Origin: Lachnospiraceae bacterium AC2031
Lineage (GTDB): Bacteria; Bacillota; Clostridia; Lachnospirales; Lachnospiraceae
Reading direction: 5' to 3'
DNA length: 64,000 nt
NCBI GenBank assembly: GCA_000687975.1
Contig: JIAB01000001.1
Coordinates: 2,394,001 to 2,458,000, forward strand
The notes beneath the pieces are model-generated. The model was not told the DNA's origin. It did not search any database and saw nothing but the letters and a program-made list of their open reading frames with translations. Shown here piece by piece: positions 17,370 through 24,813 of the stretch (position 1 is its first letter; each line of letters begins with the position of its first letter). The position numbers were made by a program, and so were the translations under genes.

Positions 17370-18659
17370 ATGGGATATATAATAAGACTTAGTATAGCCA
17401 ACTTAAAACAGAGAAAACTCCGTACAGCGCTGACGGTGCTTGGCATTATGATCGGAATAATGTCCATTGTTACCATGCTTACAGCAGGAATGGGAGCCAA
17501 GACCGCGCTTGTAGATGAGATTGAAATGTCCTGGGATACACGAATGATCATTGTCACTTCCCTGGATACCACCAGGAAGGACATGCTTATTACGGATTCT
17601 ACCATCACTAAACTGCAAAAGCTGGATAAGGTGGATGTGGTGTACCCTGTCCTTGAAGCGGGTGGAAAAGAAAAGATAGGTAATTACTATGGATTTATGT
17701 CCATAGTCGGAGTACCTTCTGAATATCTGGAGACCCTTGGCGCAGATAAAGGTAGCATACCAAAGGCAAATGGAGCTCGCCCGGAACTTCTTATTGGCAA
17801 CGGCTTTGGACATGTTCTCTATAATGAAAAAACCTGGGTGTCCTATGCCGATTCAGTAAAGGGAGATAAGCCATTTGTCGGTAAAAAGATGGATTTTATC
17901 CCTGGAAATATGAAAGGAAATGTGGCTACGTCAACTGATGCCAGTGAAGATGAAACTGCTGTTAAACTTAGTTGTGTGGGTGAGACAGGAAATAAGTATG
18001 ATTACAACATCTATACGGATATTGAGACGTTGAAGATATATCTGAAGAGACAGTATCCGGATGGCAGAATTAGCGGTCAGCCTGTGGACAAGGATGATAA
18101 TCCATATAGCATGTGGGCTTATAGTAGTGCGTATGTATACGTTGAGGATAAGGCCGATGTGGAGCATGTTTCCAAGGTAATTGAGAATTTGGGCTTCCAT
18201 GTTGAAAATAACCTGGAGACTATGGAATCGGTGAACAGAACTATAGGAATGGTCCAAATGATACTAGGCGCACTGGGGCTTATCGCAGGAATCGTTGCAA
18301 TAATCGGTATCATCAATACCATGATGACCGCTGTTTATGACCGTATCAGGGAGATAGGACTGCTTAAGATGATAGGAGCCGACAGCGATGATATAAGCTT
18401 CATGTTTCTTTTTGAGTCGGCGCTTCTTGGAGGTATCGGCGGAATTTTAGGAATAGGTCTTTCTTTCCTTGTTGATCTTATAATTAATAAAAAACTAGTT
18501 GGATTGATGGGGCTGGAGGAAGGAACATGGCTAATGGCTACACCACTGTGGCTCATAGTTCTCTGCTTTGCTCTATCGGTAACAGTATCAGTTTTAGCAG
18601 GTGCCTTTCCTGCAAGGTGGGCCGCCCGGGTAAAACCACTGGACGCCATCGCCAGCTAA
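17370..18659 (+). CDS. MacB-like ABC permease
   Basis: A 429-residue permease with an N-terminal helix (LTVLGIMIGIMSIVTML), an outside MacB-type domain of about 230 residues, and three C-terminal helices ending with ARVKPLDAIAS, the usual P-x-x-A end of the FtsX fold. The cytoplasmic REIGLLKMIGADSDDI loop is the expected coupling region. It has no ATPase of its own nearby, so the ATPase at 13119 probably serves both permeases, or pairs with one at a time. It is the last gene of the operon; an R3 repeat follows 4 bases after the stop. Confidence 0.92.
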   Translation: MGYIIRLSIANLKQRKLRTALTVLGIMIGIMSIVTMLTAGMGAKTALVDEIEMSWDTRMIIVTSLDTTRKDMLITDSTITKLQKLDKVDVVYPVLEAGGKEKIGNYYGFMSIVGVPSEYLETLGADKGSIPKANGARPELLIGNGFGHVLYNEKTWVSYADSVKGDKPFVGKKMDFIPGNMKGNVATSTDASEDETAVKLSCVGETGNKYDYNIYTDIETLKIYLKRQYPDGRISGQPVDKDDNPYSMWAYSSAYVYVEDKADVEHVSKVIENLGFHVENNLETMESVNRTIGMVQMILGALGLIAGIVAIIGIINTMMTAVYDRIREIGLLKMIGADSDDISFMFLFESALLGGIGGILGIGLSFLVDLIINKKLVGLMGLEEGTWLMATPLWLIVLCFALSVTVSVLAGAFPARWAARVKPLDAIAS

Positions 18660-18663
18660 ATCC

Positions 18664-18688
18664 GCCATTGGGGACGGTTCTCCTTGGC
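18664..18688 (+). repeat. R3 palindromic element (copy a)
   Basis: GCCATTGGGGACGG then TTCTCCTTGGC; 25 bases, 21 of which match the copy at 32128. It starts 4 bases after the permease stop codon and just before the split terminator. It shares TGGGGACGG with R1. Confidence 0.7.
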
Positions 18689-18692
18689 AGAT

Positions 18693-18714
18693 ATAAAAAA
18701 CCACGAGGATATCC
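18693..18714 (+). terminator. Left half of a palindromic terminator interrupted by an IS element
   Basis: ATAAAAAACCACGAGGAT (18693-18710) plus ATCC. Its exact complement continues at 20263-20276 beyond the IS. When one copy of the 3-bp duplication TCC and the IS are removed, a perfect 36-base palindrome is restored, suited to end transcription from both convergent neighbours. Confidence 0.8.
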
Positions 18715-18776
18715 TGAGGTGACCCCAAAAAGTTAGACTTTTTAAGCGTAGCAGTTTTATGGCTGCTACGCTATTT

Positions 18777-19595
18777 TTATGCAGCCAAGAGGCGAAGCCT
18801 GTATTGTACAGGGCTTAACCATCCTAGTTTTTCTTTAATTCTTTGTTCATTGTAATACTTTATATATCGCTCAATTTCTGATTTTAATTCTTCATAACTG
18901 TAATAAACAACTCCGTAATAAATTTCCTGCTTAAGAAGACCAAAGAAGTTCTCCATAACTGAGTTGTCGTGACAGTTTCCTTTTCTGGACATACTCTGAA
19001 ATATTCTTTCTTCCTTAAGACGATGAGAATAAGTTTTCATCTGATATGCCCAACCTTGATCCGAGTGAAAAGTTCTGCGATATGGACAATCAGATGTTAC
19101 ATCTATAGCCTGTTCTAACGCATCCATCACATTTTGAGCAGACGGGTGTTTTGATATTGCATAACTGATAATCTCACCATTACACATATCCATAAATGGA
19201 TCCAGGTAGAGCTTCTGCATAGTCATATGACCTTTAACATCAATCTCATAATACTTAAATTCAGTTGTATCAGTCGTAATCTTTTGGTGAGGTATGTGTG
19301 TGTTAAATCGGCGTCGGATTCTATTAGGGGCAATAGTTCCAACTTTACCCTTATAAGAGCTATATTTACGGCTTTTTCGAGTAAATGATGTAACCTGCAA
19401 ATCAAGTTTTTGCATAATTCTTTGTACTTTCTTTTTATTGATACAGTACCCTTGATTTTTTAGTTCTCCTAACATTCTACGATAACCGTAATCTTTATTT
19501 ATCTTTCGAATCGCAAGCATCTTTTCTTCGATTTCTTTGTCCGGATTTTCTCTATCAAATCTTTTTTGCCAATACATATACGTTGCTTTAGGCAT
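18777..19595 (-). CDS. IS3-family transposase OrfB (DDE integrase domain)
   Basis: A 272-residue open frame with an HTH_21 region (IRKINKDYGYRRMLGELKNQG) and an rve-type integrase core. The DDE residues are visible: Asp in TTDTTEF, Asp in FHSDQGWAY and Glu in NSVMENFFGLLKQE. The listed ATG probably is not the main start: in the -1 frame the open region continues upstream through TALVINSLRGDFRLKDLL, so the working transposase is expected to be an OrfA-OrfB fusion made by frameshifting at a run of six A (complement of 19669-19674). Confidence 0.93.
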   Translation of the reverse strand: MPKATYMYWQKRFDRENPDKEIEEKMLAIRKINKDYGYRRMLGELKNQGYCINKKKVQRIMQKLDLQVTSFTRKSRKYSSYKGKVGTIAPNRIRRRFNTHIPHQKITTDTTEFKYYEIDVKGHMTMQKLYLDPFMDMCNGEIISYAISKHPSAQNVMDALEQAIDVTSDCPYRRTFHSDQGWAYQMKTYSHRLKEERIFQSMSRKGNCHDNSVMENFFGLLKQEIYYGVVYYSYEELKSEIERYIKYYNEQRIKEKLGWLSPVQYRLRLLAA

Positions 19596-19618
19596 TCCGG
19601 TATAAGAGAGAAGGTCTT

Positions 19619-20203
19619 TTAGTCTGAAGTCTCCTCGGAGGCTGTTGATGACGAGCGCCGTTCTCTCATTTTTTCCTCGTCCTCTAAACGCAGTCTCCTC
19701 AGTTCTTTTAAAAAGGCATTCTCGATTCTTAATTTAAGGAGTTCTTCCTCTAGTTCTTTTACATGTTCAGCACTAGTATCAACAATGTGTTCTTCTGATT
19801 TTATAGATTTACAATCTATCTTAGATTTATCCAAAGTTTTATTCTTACCTTTCTTTTGAGGTCTCAATGCATCAGGACCAGCGATACGGTATCGATTAAC
19901 CCACGCAGCAATAACAGAAGGATTTTTGATTCCTTCCTGAAGAGCTATTTCCTGATAAGAGAGCTCGCTTGATAGATATAATTCTACAATATCTAATTTC
20001 TTTTTAAAAGAATACACTGTCTTCTTTCGTGAGCGAAATAAACCACTATCACCATATTTTTTATAGTTAGCAACCCATTGTCGAACCAATCTCCTATCTG
20101 ACACGGAATATTTTGCCGTAATGTACCTGTACCCACCTTCATTATTAAGATAATCATTGACGACTTGCTTTTTAAATTCGTAGGTATACTTGCTTTTACC
20201 CAT
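19619..20203 (-). CDS. IS3-family transposase OrfA (helix-turn-helix)
   Basis: A 194-residue DNA-binding subunit containing two helix-turn-helix segments (YRYITAKYSVSDRRLVRQWV and SYQEIALQEGIKNPSVIAAWV) and a coiled coil (HVKELEEELLKLRIENAFLKEL) for dimerisation. The ATG giving MGKSKYTYEFKK is chosen; the frame stays open to 20260 but that extension would start on the terminal inverted repeat. GAGGTCG stands before this ATG. The A6 run in GAGGAAAAAATG near the 3' end is the probable slip site leading into OrfB, which is in the -1 frame. Confidence 0.9.
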   Translation of the reverse strand: MGKSKYTYEFKKQVVNDYLNNEGGYRYITAKYSVSDRRLVRQWVANYKKYGDSGLFRSRKKTVYSFKKKLDIVELYLSSELSYQEIALQEGIKNPSVIAAWVNRYRIAGPDALRPQKKGKNKTLDKSKIDCKSIKSEEHIVDTSAEHVKELEEELLKLRIENAFLKELRRLRLEDEEKMRERRSSSTASEETSD

Positions 20204-20262
20204 AAAAAACGACCTCCAAAAGTTAGATTTTATAGGTCTAACTTTTGGGGGTCGGTTCATCC

Positions 20263-20276
20263 TCGTGGTTTTTTAT
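20263..20276 (-). terminator. Right half of the palindromic terminator interrupted by the IS
   Basis: TCGTGGTTTTTTAT complements 18693-18706. Read on the minus strand it contains the stop codon and downstream region of the small HTH gene. Without its partner arm nearby, termination here is probably weakened. Confidence 0.75.
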
Positions 20277-20491
20277 AGTGGTTGATCTTCATCACTTGGT
20301 ATATATTCAGCTATATCTTGAATAGAACACTCAAGGATACGACACAAGTCATTGATGGTCGTAGTGTTGAGTGGCATATTTGTTCGTAATTTATGAATGG
20401 TGGAACTGGAAATGTTATATTTGCGGATGAGAGAATAAGTGGACTCATCCGATTTCGCTAAAGTATTCCAGAAAGGTTTGTAACAAATCAT
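20273..20491 (-). CDS. Small XRE-family helix-turn-helix regulator
   Basis: A 72-residue Cro/C1-type DNA-binding protein made of little more than the five-helix domain: STYSLIRKYNISSSTIHKLRTN is the helix-turn-helix and TTINDLCRILECSIQDIAEYIP the usual closing helices. Such YozG-like proteins often regulate a neighbour or act in small accessory modules. It is divergent from the CvfB-like gene at 20751. Its stop codon lies inside the right half of the palindrome that the IS split, so its own 3' end was altered by the insertion. Confidence 0.85.
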   Translation of the reverse strand: MICYKPFWNTLAKSDESTYSLIRKYNISSSTIHKLRTNMPLNTTTINDLCRILECSIQDIAEYIPSDEDQPL

Positions 20492-20645
20492 TTCATTCCC
20501 TCAAAAAGATACATTCAGTATATTTTTGAACTAGAAGGTGAAACATTTGAATTGCTAGTTCAATTAACAAAGATAAAACAAGTATAATAAGTGGTCAGAT
20601 AAAAGACTATGGTCGTTAAAGAGACTACATAAATGATAGGAAACA

Positions 20646-20697
20646 TTGTAATATTTCGTGGGTTTGTGGTACAATACTGTACGGTCTCGCGGGAGAC
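20646..20697 (+). promoter_or_regulatory. Promoter and 5' hairpin of the cvfB-like gene
   Basis: TTGTAA (20646-20651), 18 bases, TACAAT (20670-20675) with an extended -10 (TGGTACAAT). The hairpin GTCTC-GCGG-GAGAC (20684-20697) would lie at the very 5' end of the RNA, a place where hairpins often stabilise messages. Confidence 0.6.
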
Positions 20698-20750
20698 TAA
20701 CTGATAATCTAAATGTTATAGAAAAGAAAGATTAAGAGAACGGATACGAT

Positions 20751-21698
20751 ATGAAACTAGGTGAATGGAATCTACTTAGAATAGATAGAATTAAAGATGT
20801 GGGAGCTTATCTTACTGACGGTAAGGGACTGGGTGAAGATATGGATGTTCTTCTTCCAACCAGACAGATCCCGGAAGGCCTTGAGATTGGCGATAATGTG
20901 GAGGTTTTCTTATATAGGGATTCTGAAGATAGACTTATAGCTACAACCCACACTCCACTGATCACCCTGGGCGAGATAAAAAAGCTTAAAGTAAAGTCAG
21001 TGGCCAGTATTGGTGCATTTCTTGACTGGGGACTTAGCAGAGATCTGTTCCTGCCATTTAAGGAGCAGACAGTGAAGGTTCAGCAGGAGAAATCCTATCT
21101 GGTAAAGCTCTATGTTGATAAGACAGGAAGACTTGCAGCTTCCATGAGAATAGCAGATGCGCTTTCACTTGATACAGATGGCACATTCAAGAAAGGTGAC
21201 CACGTTAAGGGTGTTGTCTACAATGTTAAGAAGGATTTCGGTGTTTTTGTAGCCCTGGAGGATTCACCACTTGGTGCAGAGGGGACAGACCTTGGTGCAG
21301 TGGGGACGGACCCCATTGCACGATATAAGTATTCGGGCTTGATCCATAGCAGTGAAGTCTTTGAAAACCTCTATGTGGGTGACGAGGTTACCTGCAGAGT
21401 GGTAAAGGCTCGCGAGGATGGCAAGCTGGATCTTGCTATGAGAGATGAGATTCCACAGCAGATGGAAAAGGACGCTGAGATGGTATACGACATCATAAAG
21501 AGTTATGGTGGCAGATTACCATTTAACGATAAAGCAGATGCAGAGCTTATTAAGAAAGAGTTCGGTATCAGCAAGAATGCATTTAAACGTGCTGTAGGCA
21601 GGCTGTTAAAGCAGGGCCTCATCACAATTAATCCAGATAGTATAACAATAAAAAGAGTCAAAACGGCTCAGAGCCAAATCGACTCATTTGATACATAG
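20751..21698 (+). CDS. cvfB: CvfB/YitL-like S1 RNA-binding protein with embedded R1 and R2 repeats
   Basis: A 315-residue protein with three S1-type barrels (about 5-65, 68-135, 148-225) and a C-terminal winged helix (about 235-300: [25 protein letters not shown]). CvfB proteins bind RNA and affect virulence or growth genes in Firmicutes. In the third barrel, bases 21273-21321 (R1) are read in frame as [16 protein letters not shown] between VALEDSP and KYSGLIH, where relatives have a short turn. The last 13 residues come mainly from an R2 element (21654-21687). Thus both ends of normal sequence variation were supplied by repeats. RidA follows at once. Confidence 0.88.
   Translation: MKLGEWNLLRIDRIKDVGAYLTDGKGLGEDMDVLLPTRQIPEGLEIGDNVEVFLYRDSEDRLIATTHTPLITLGEIKKLKVKSVASIGAFLDWGLSRDLFLPFKEQTVKVQQEKSYLVKLYVDKTGRLAASMRIADALSLDTDGTFKKGDHVKGVVYNVKKDFGVFVALEDSPLGAEGTDLGAVGTDPIARYKYSGLIHSSEVFENLYVGDEVTCRVVKAREDGKLDLAMRDEIPQQMEKDAEMVYDIIKSYGGRLPFNDKADAELIKKEFGISKNAFKRAVGRLLKQGLITINPDSITIKRVKTAQSQIDSFDT
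21273..21321 (+). repeat. R1 palindromic element (copy d, long form, in frame in cvfB)
   Basis: Half arm GGTGCAGAGGGGACAGACCT, then the hairpin unit GGTGCAGTGGGG to CCCCATTGCAC. Translated [16 protein letters not shown]. It uses the same frame as the copy in tsaD. Confidence 0.93.
21654..21687 (+). repeat. R2 palindromic element (copy b, encodes the CvfB C-terminus)
   Basis: AGAGTC and GACTCAT form the outer stem and GGCT-CAG-AGCC the inner stem. It is read in frame as [11 protein letters not shown] and is followed by FDT and TAG, then by the AAGGAGG of ridA. Confidence 0.8.
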
Positions 21699-21714
21699 TA
21701 AGGAGGAAATGAAA

Positions 21715-22092
21715 ATGAAAGAGATTATTGCAACAGAAAAGGCACCAGCAGCAATTGGCCCATATTCACAGGCTGTTAAGGTTGGAAACTTACTTTTTAC
21801 ATCAGGAATGATTCCTATCGATCCTGCTACAAACACACTTGTTGAGGGCGGTATCGAAGTTCAGGCTGAGAGAGCACTTGAGAACGTAAAGGCACTTCTT
21901 GAGGCATCAGGCACTTCACTTGATAAGGTTGTAAAGACAGTAGTTTTCATCAAGGATATGAACGATTTCGCAAAGGTAAATGAAATCTATGCTAAGTACT
22001 TTACAGAGAACTTCCCAGCAAGAAGCTGTGTAGAGGTAGCAAGACTTCCTAAGGATGTACTTATCGAGATGGAAGCAATCGCAGAGGTTTAA
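21715..22092 (+). CDS. ridA: RidA family enamine/imine deaminase
   Basis: A 125-residue trimeric YjgF/RidA protein, which hydrolyses reactive 2-aminoacrylate and related enamines made by PLP enzymes. The start with strong AAGGAGG at 8 bases is chosen over earlier in-frame codons. Conserved residues include GPYSQA (about 14-19), [10 protein letters not shown], and the arginine of [13 protein letters not shown] that holds the substrate carboxylate, with the Glu in EMEAIAEV. Complete. It follows cvfB by 16 bases, probably co-transcribed. Confidence 0.96.
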   Translation: MKEIIATEKAPAAIGPYSQAVKVGNLLFTSGMIPIDPATNTLVEGGIEVQAERALENVKALLEASGTSLDKVVKTVVFIKDMNDFAKVNEIYAKYFTENFPARSCVEVARLPKDVLIEMEAIAEV

Positions 22093-22221
22093 ACCACTGG
22101 TTTATATTAATCTAACAAAATAAGAGTATAATAATGGGGCGTATGGATATGTCATATGCCCTGCTTTGTTTTAGAAGATATGAGGATATATCTTCGAAAC
22201 TACGAAAGGAAACATAGTTAA

Positions 22222-24747
22222 ATGGGTACCCCCGGTGTTCATATTTTATATAAGAGGGATAGAGAAAACTTTATAAAAGAGTTTAATGATTACCTGGATA
22301 AAGGCTCTGAAAAGTATCTTCTGGTTTTATGCGAGGCAGATACATTTAGGAAGGAATCTACCAGTGAAAAGGCAAGAGATAAATTTGCAGAACAACTGGT
22401 AAACATCATGGAACAGAACCCTGAAGCAGTTCTTGCTACACCTAAAAAGCTGTTCCAGTTTCCAGATAGAATTGCAGGTATCATTTTCAGAGTTGAAGAA
22501 ATCAGAAAGACAGATATAAGACTAAGAACAGAATATACCTACAACTATGAGGCTGATTTCCTGATTAGGCTCATTGATAAGTTCTCGTATATGATATGTC
22601 AGGACCTGGAGTATTTTCAGAGTGATCCTGGAGATGGAAATCTTCGTGAGTTCACTGGCTCTTATGATAAAGCCTGGTATCTGGACAATATGGAGAAGTT
22701 CCTTATTCCACTTCTAAAAAGCTATGAGACAGGTTCGTCCCCAAAAGATTCATCTAAAGAAGAAGGAAAATCAGCAGTTCCTTTCGTTGTTCAGTTCTAC
22801 GCCATGTATAACATAGCATGTCGTCTGGATGCTAACCAGAATAATAAGAATCGTCACGCCCTCAGTGAAGAGGAAGCTCTTCAGTTTAAAGATCTGATCG
22901 GTGAAGCTCTTCAGTACGTGGATGACGATGTGATAATGAATACATTTGAATATCCTGTATATAAAAAGGATTTTCAGTATAAGCGAATGCTGCTTAGATT
23001 TAAGTATAAGGACGAGACTCTTGATGCTCTTGAGTTCTATGAGATGTCCCGCCTTCGCAGCAACATTCAGCTGATCGATTATCATGATGGAATGATGGAA
23101 ATCGATGGTTCTCTTCCTGATACGGTTCACCTGGGAGTTGCCAAGTATTATTTTGAGATTGGTGATAAGCGCTATCCAGTTGAGTTCTGTGAAAGATACA
23201 GCCTCACCAAGTATTTTGGAATGTCCGCCTATAAAAGACTGCCATTTCATGCAAAGCTCCCTGAGGTTCCTAAGGGAATCCTGAGATTCTGTGTGGATTA
23301 TAAGGGGCAGAAGACGATCATTCCACTTGAGTTTAAGTCCCATACCAGCAGGCTTTCCGCCTATCCTTGGAATGCGTACTGGCATAAGGATGACCTTATT
23401 GTGACAGCACTGCATGATACCTATGTGGATGAAAAAGATGAAGTAAGAAAGATAGTATCGGGTCTGGTTTTATCCAGATATAGTTTTGGCAAAATGGCAC
23501 TCAGGGAGCTAGGTTTCGGAGTAGAACTCCTTACATCCTTCAGGATGCACAGATTTAGATTCTTCCTGCTTCGTGCTGCCTGGGTGGTGACAAGACCATA
23601 CTTTAAGAATAAAAATATCTGGCTGTTCTTCGATAAGATATATAAGGCCGGAGATTCTTCAGAATATCTTTACAGATATGCTGTGAAACAGATGGCAGAA
23701 AAAGGTACACTGGATAACTGTCCGAATGTGCCGGATAAGCTTTACTATCTGGTTGATAAAAATGCATCTGACTATCAGAGGTTAGTAGCGGATGGATACA
23801 AAGTCCTGAAGCGAGGAAGCTTCCTGCATCGACTTGTGTTCCTCAATGCACACATGCTTATAGCAAGTAACTCCACGGTATTTGCATTTAATGACTACTA
23901 CCTGGAGAATTCCAGATATATCAGGGGAATTGCAGATTTTAAGGTTGTGTGCGTTCAGCATGGACTTTCAGTTCAGAAGATTGCCTTGGCTCAGCAGAGA
24001 CTCAGGGACAATACAAGACTTTATTTCTGTGCCTCCAAGTACGAGTTAGAAAATCTGGAGAAGCCTGTTTACGATTATGTAGGCTATGATGCACTGAAGC
24101 TTACAGGTGTTCCAAGATACGACGGTCTGGTTAATAAAGCAAAGAAGCAGATCATGATATCTCCAACCTGGCGCATGCAGTCGGCTATGCAGGTTACGAA
24201 GAATGAAGGTGTAGAGCGAGATTATAATCCATTCTTTAAGGATACACCTTACTATCAGGTTTATAATTCACTAATAAATGACACGCGCCTTCTTAAGGCG
24301 GCAGAAGAACATGGATACAGAATCAGTTATGTTCTGCATCCGATCGTAAGTCCTCAGAAGGATGATTTTCAGAAGAATGATTACGTTGATATCATTCCAG
24401 CAGTTGGTGATATGAGCTATGAGAAGCTGCTCACAGAATCCAGTATCATGGTAACAGATTACAGTGGAATACAGTTCGACTTCGCATATATGAGAAAGCC
24501 GTTGGTTTACTATCATCCAGAGGAGCTGGAAGCACACTATGAAGAGGGTACATATCATTATGATACTATGGCCTTCGGTGAGATAGTTAAGAAGCGTGAA
24601 GAGCTTGTGGACCTTCTTATCAGTTACATGGAGGAAGGCTCCGTTATGAAGGATGAATATAGGAAGAGAGCAGATGACTTCTTCGCTTATGATGATCATA
24701 ACAACTGCAAGCGTGTATATGAGGAAATGCTTCGTTACAAATATTAA
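22222..24747 (+). CDS. CDP-glycerol glycerophosphotransferase family protein
   Basis: An 841-residue protein. The C-terminal 400 residues fit the TagF/TagB-like glycerophosphotransferase family that adds glycerol phosphate from CDP-glycerol to teichoic-acid-type polymers: HGLSVQKI (His base), ISPTWRMQ, YVLHPIV, VTDYSGIQFDFAYMRKPLVYY. The N-terminal 430 residues have no motif I can name; a beta-rich stretch (about 270-370) may be the immunoglobulin-like domain found in larger family members. No transmembrane helix is seen, so it would act on the inner face. RBS GAAAGGAAAC. The nearby cell-wall genes agree with an envelope-polymer role. Confidence 0.85.
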   Translation: MGTPGVHILYKRDRENFIKEFNDYLDKGSEKYLLVLCEADTFRKESTSEKARDKFAEQLVNIMEQNPEAVLATPKKLFQFPDRIAGIIFRVEEIRKTDIRLRTEYTYNYEADFLIRLIDKFSYMICQDLEYFQSDPGDGNLREFTGSYDKAWYLDNMEKFLIPLLKSYETGSSPKDSSKEEGKSAVPFVVQFYAMYNIACRLDANQNNKNRHALSEEEALQFKDLIGEALQYVDDDVIMNTFEYPVYKKDFQYKRMLLRFKYKDETLDALEFYEMSRLRSNIQLIDYHDGMMEIDGSLPDTVHLGVAKYYFEIGDKRYPVEFCERYSLTKYFGMSAYKRLPFHAKLPEVPKGILRFCVDYKGQKTIIPLEFKSHTSRLSAYPWNAYWHKDDLIVTALHDTYVDEKDEVRKIVSGLVLSRYSFGKMALRELGFGVELLTSFRMHRFRFFLLRAAWVVTRPYFKNKNIWLFFDKIYKAGDSSEYLYRYAVKQMAEKGTLDNCPNVPDKLYYLVDKNASDYQRLVADGYKVLKRGSFLHRLVFLNAHMLIASNSTVFAFNDYYLENSRYIRGIADFKVVCVQHGLSVQKIALAQQRLRDNTRLYFCASKYELENLEKPVYDYVGYDALKLTGVPRYDGLVNKAKKQIMISPTWRMQSAMQVTKNEGVERDYNPFFKDTPYYQVYNSLINDTRLLKAAEEHGYRISYVLHPIVSPQKDDFQKNDYVDIIPAVGDMSYEKLLTESSIMVTDYSGIQFDFAYMRKPLVYYHPEELEAHYEEGTYHYDTMAFGEIVKKREELVDLLISYMEEGSVMKDEYRKRADDFFAYDDHNNCKRVYEEMLRYKY

Positions 24748-24813
24748 AAGGGAAAGTTAGTAGTAAATTAATACTAAGAAAAGGGTTAGAAGTAATAGAA
24801 AGAGAGAGTTGGT

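Larger units (their letters stand above)
18715..20259 (-). mobile_element. IS3-family insertion sequence (IS150-like), complete
   Basis: A 1545-base element. Its ends form a 24-base imperfect inverted repeat, TGAGGTGACCCCAAAAAGTT at the left and TGAACCGACCCCCAAAAGTT at the right (reverse complement), differing at four positions over the full repeat. The target duplication is TCC (18712-18714 and 20260-20262). It encodes OrfA and OrfB on the minus strand joined by a probable -1 frameshift. Both frames are intact, so the element may still be active. It landed at the centre of a palindromic terminator. Confidence 0.92.

Noticed and set aside
22733-22750. GTTCGTCCCCAAAAG in the glycerophosphotransferase gene as R1 remnant
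   Set aside because: Too short and without palindromic partner.
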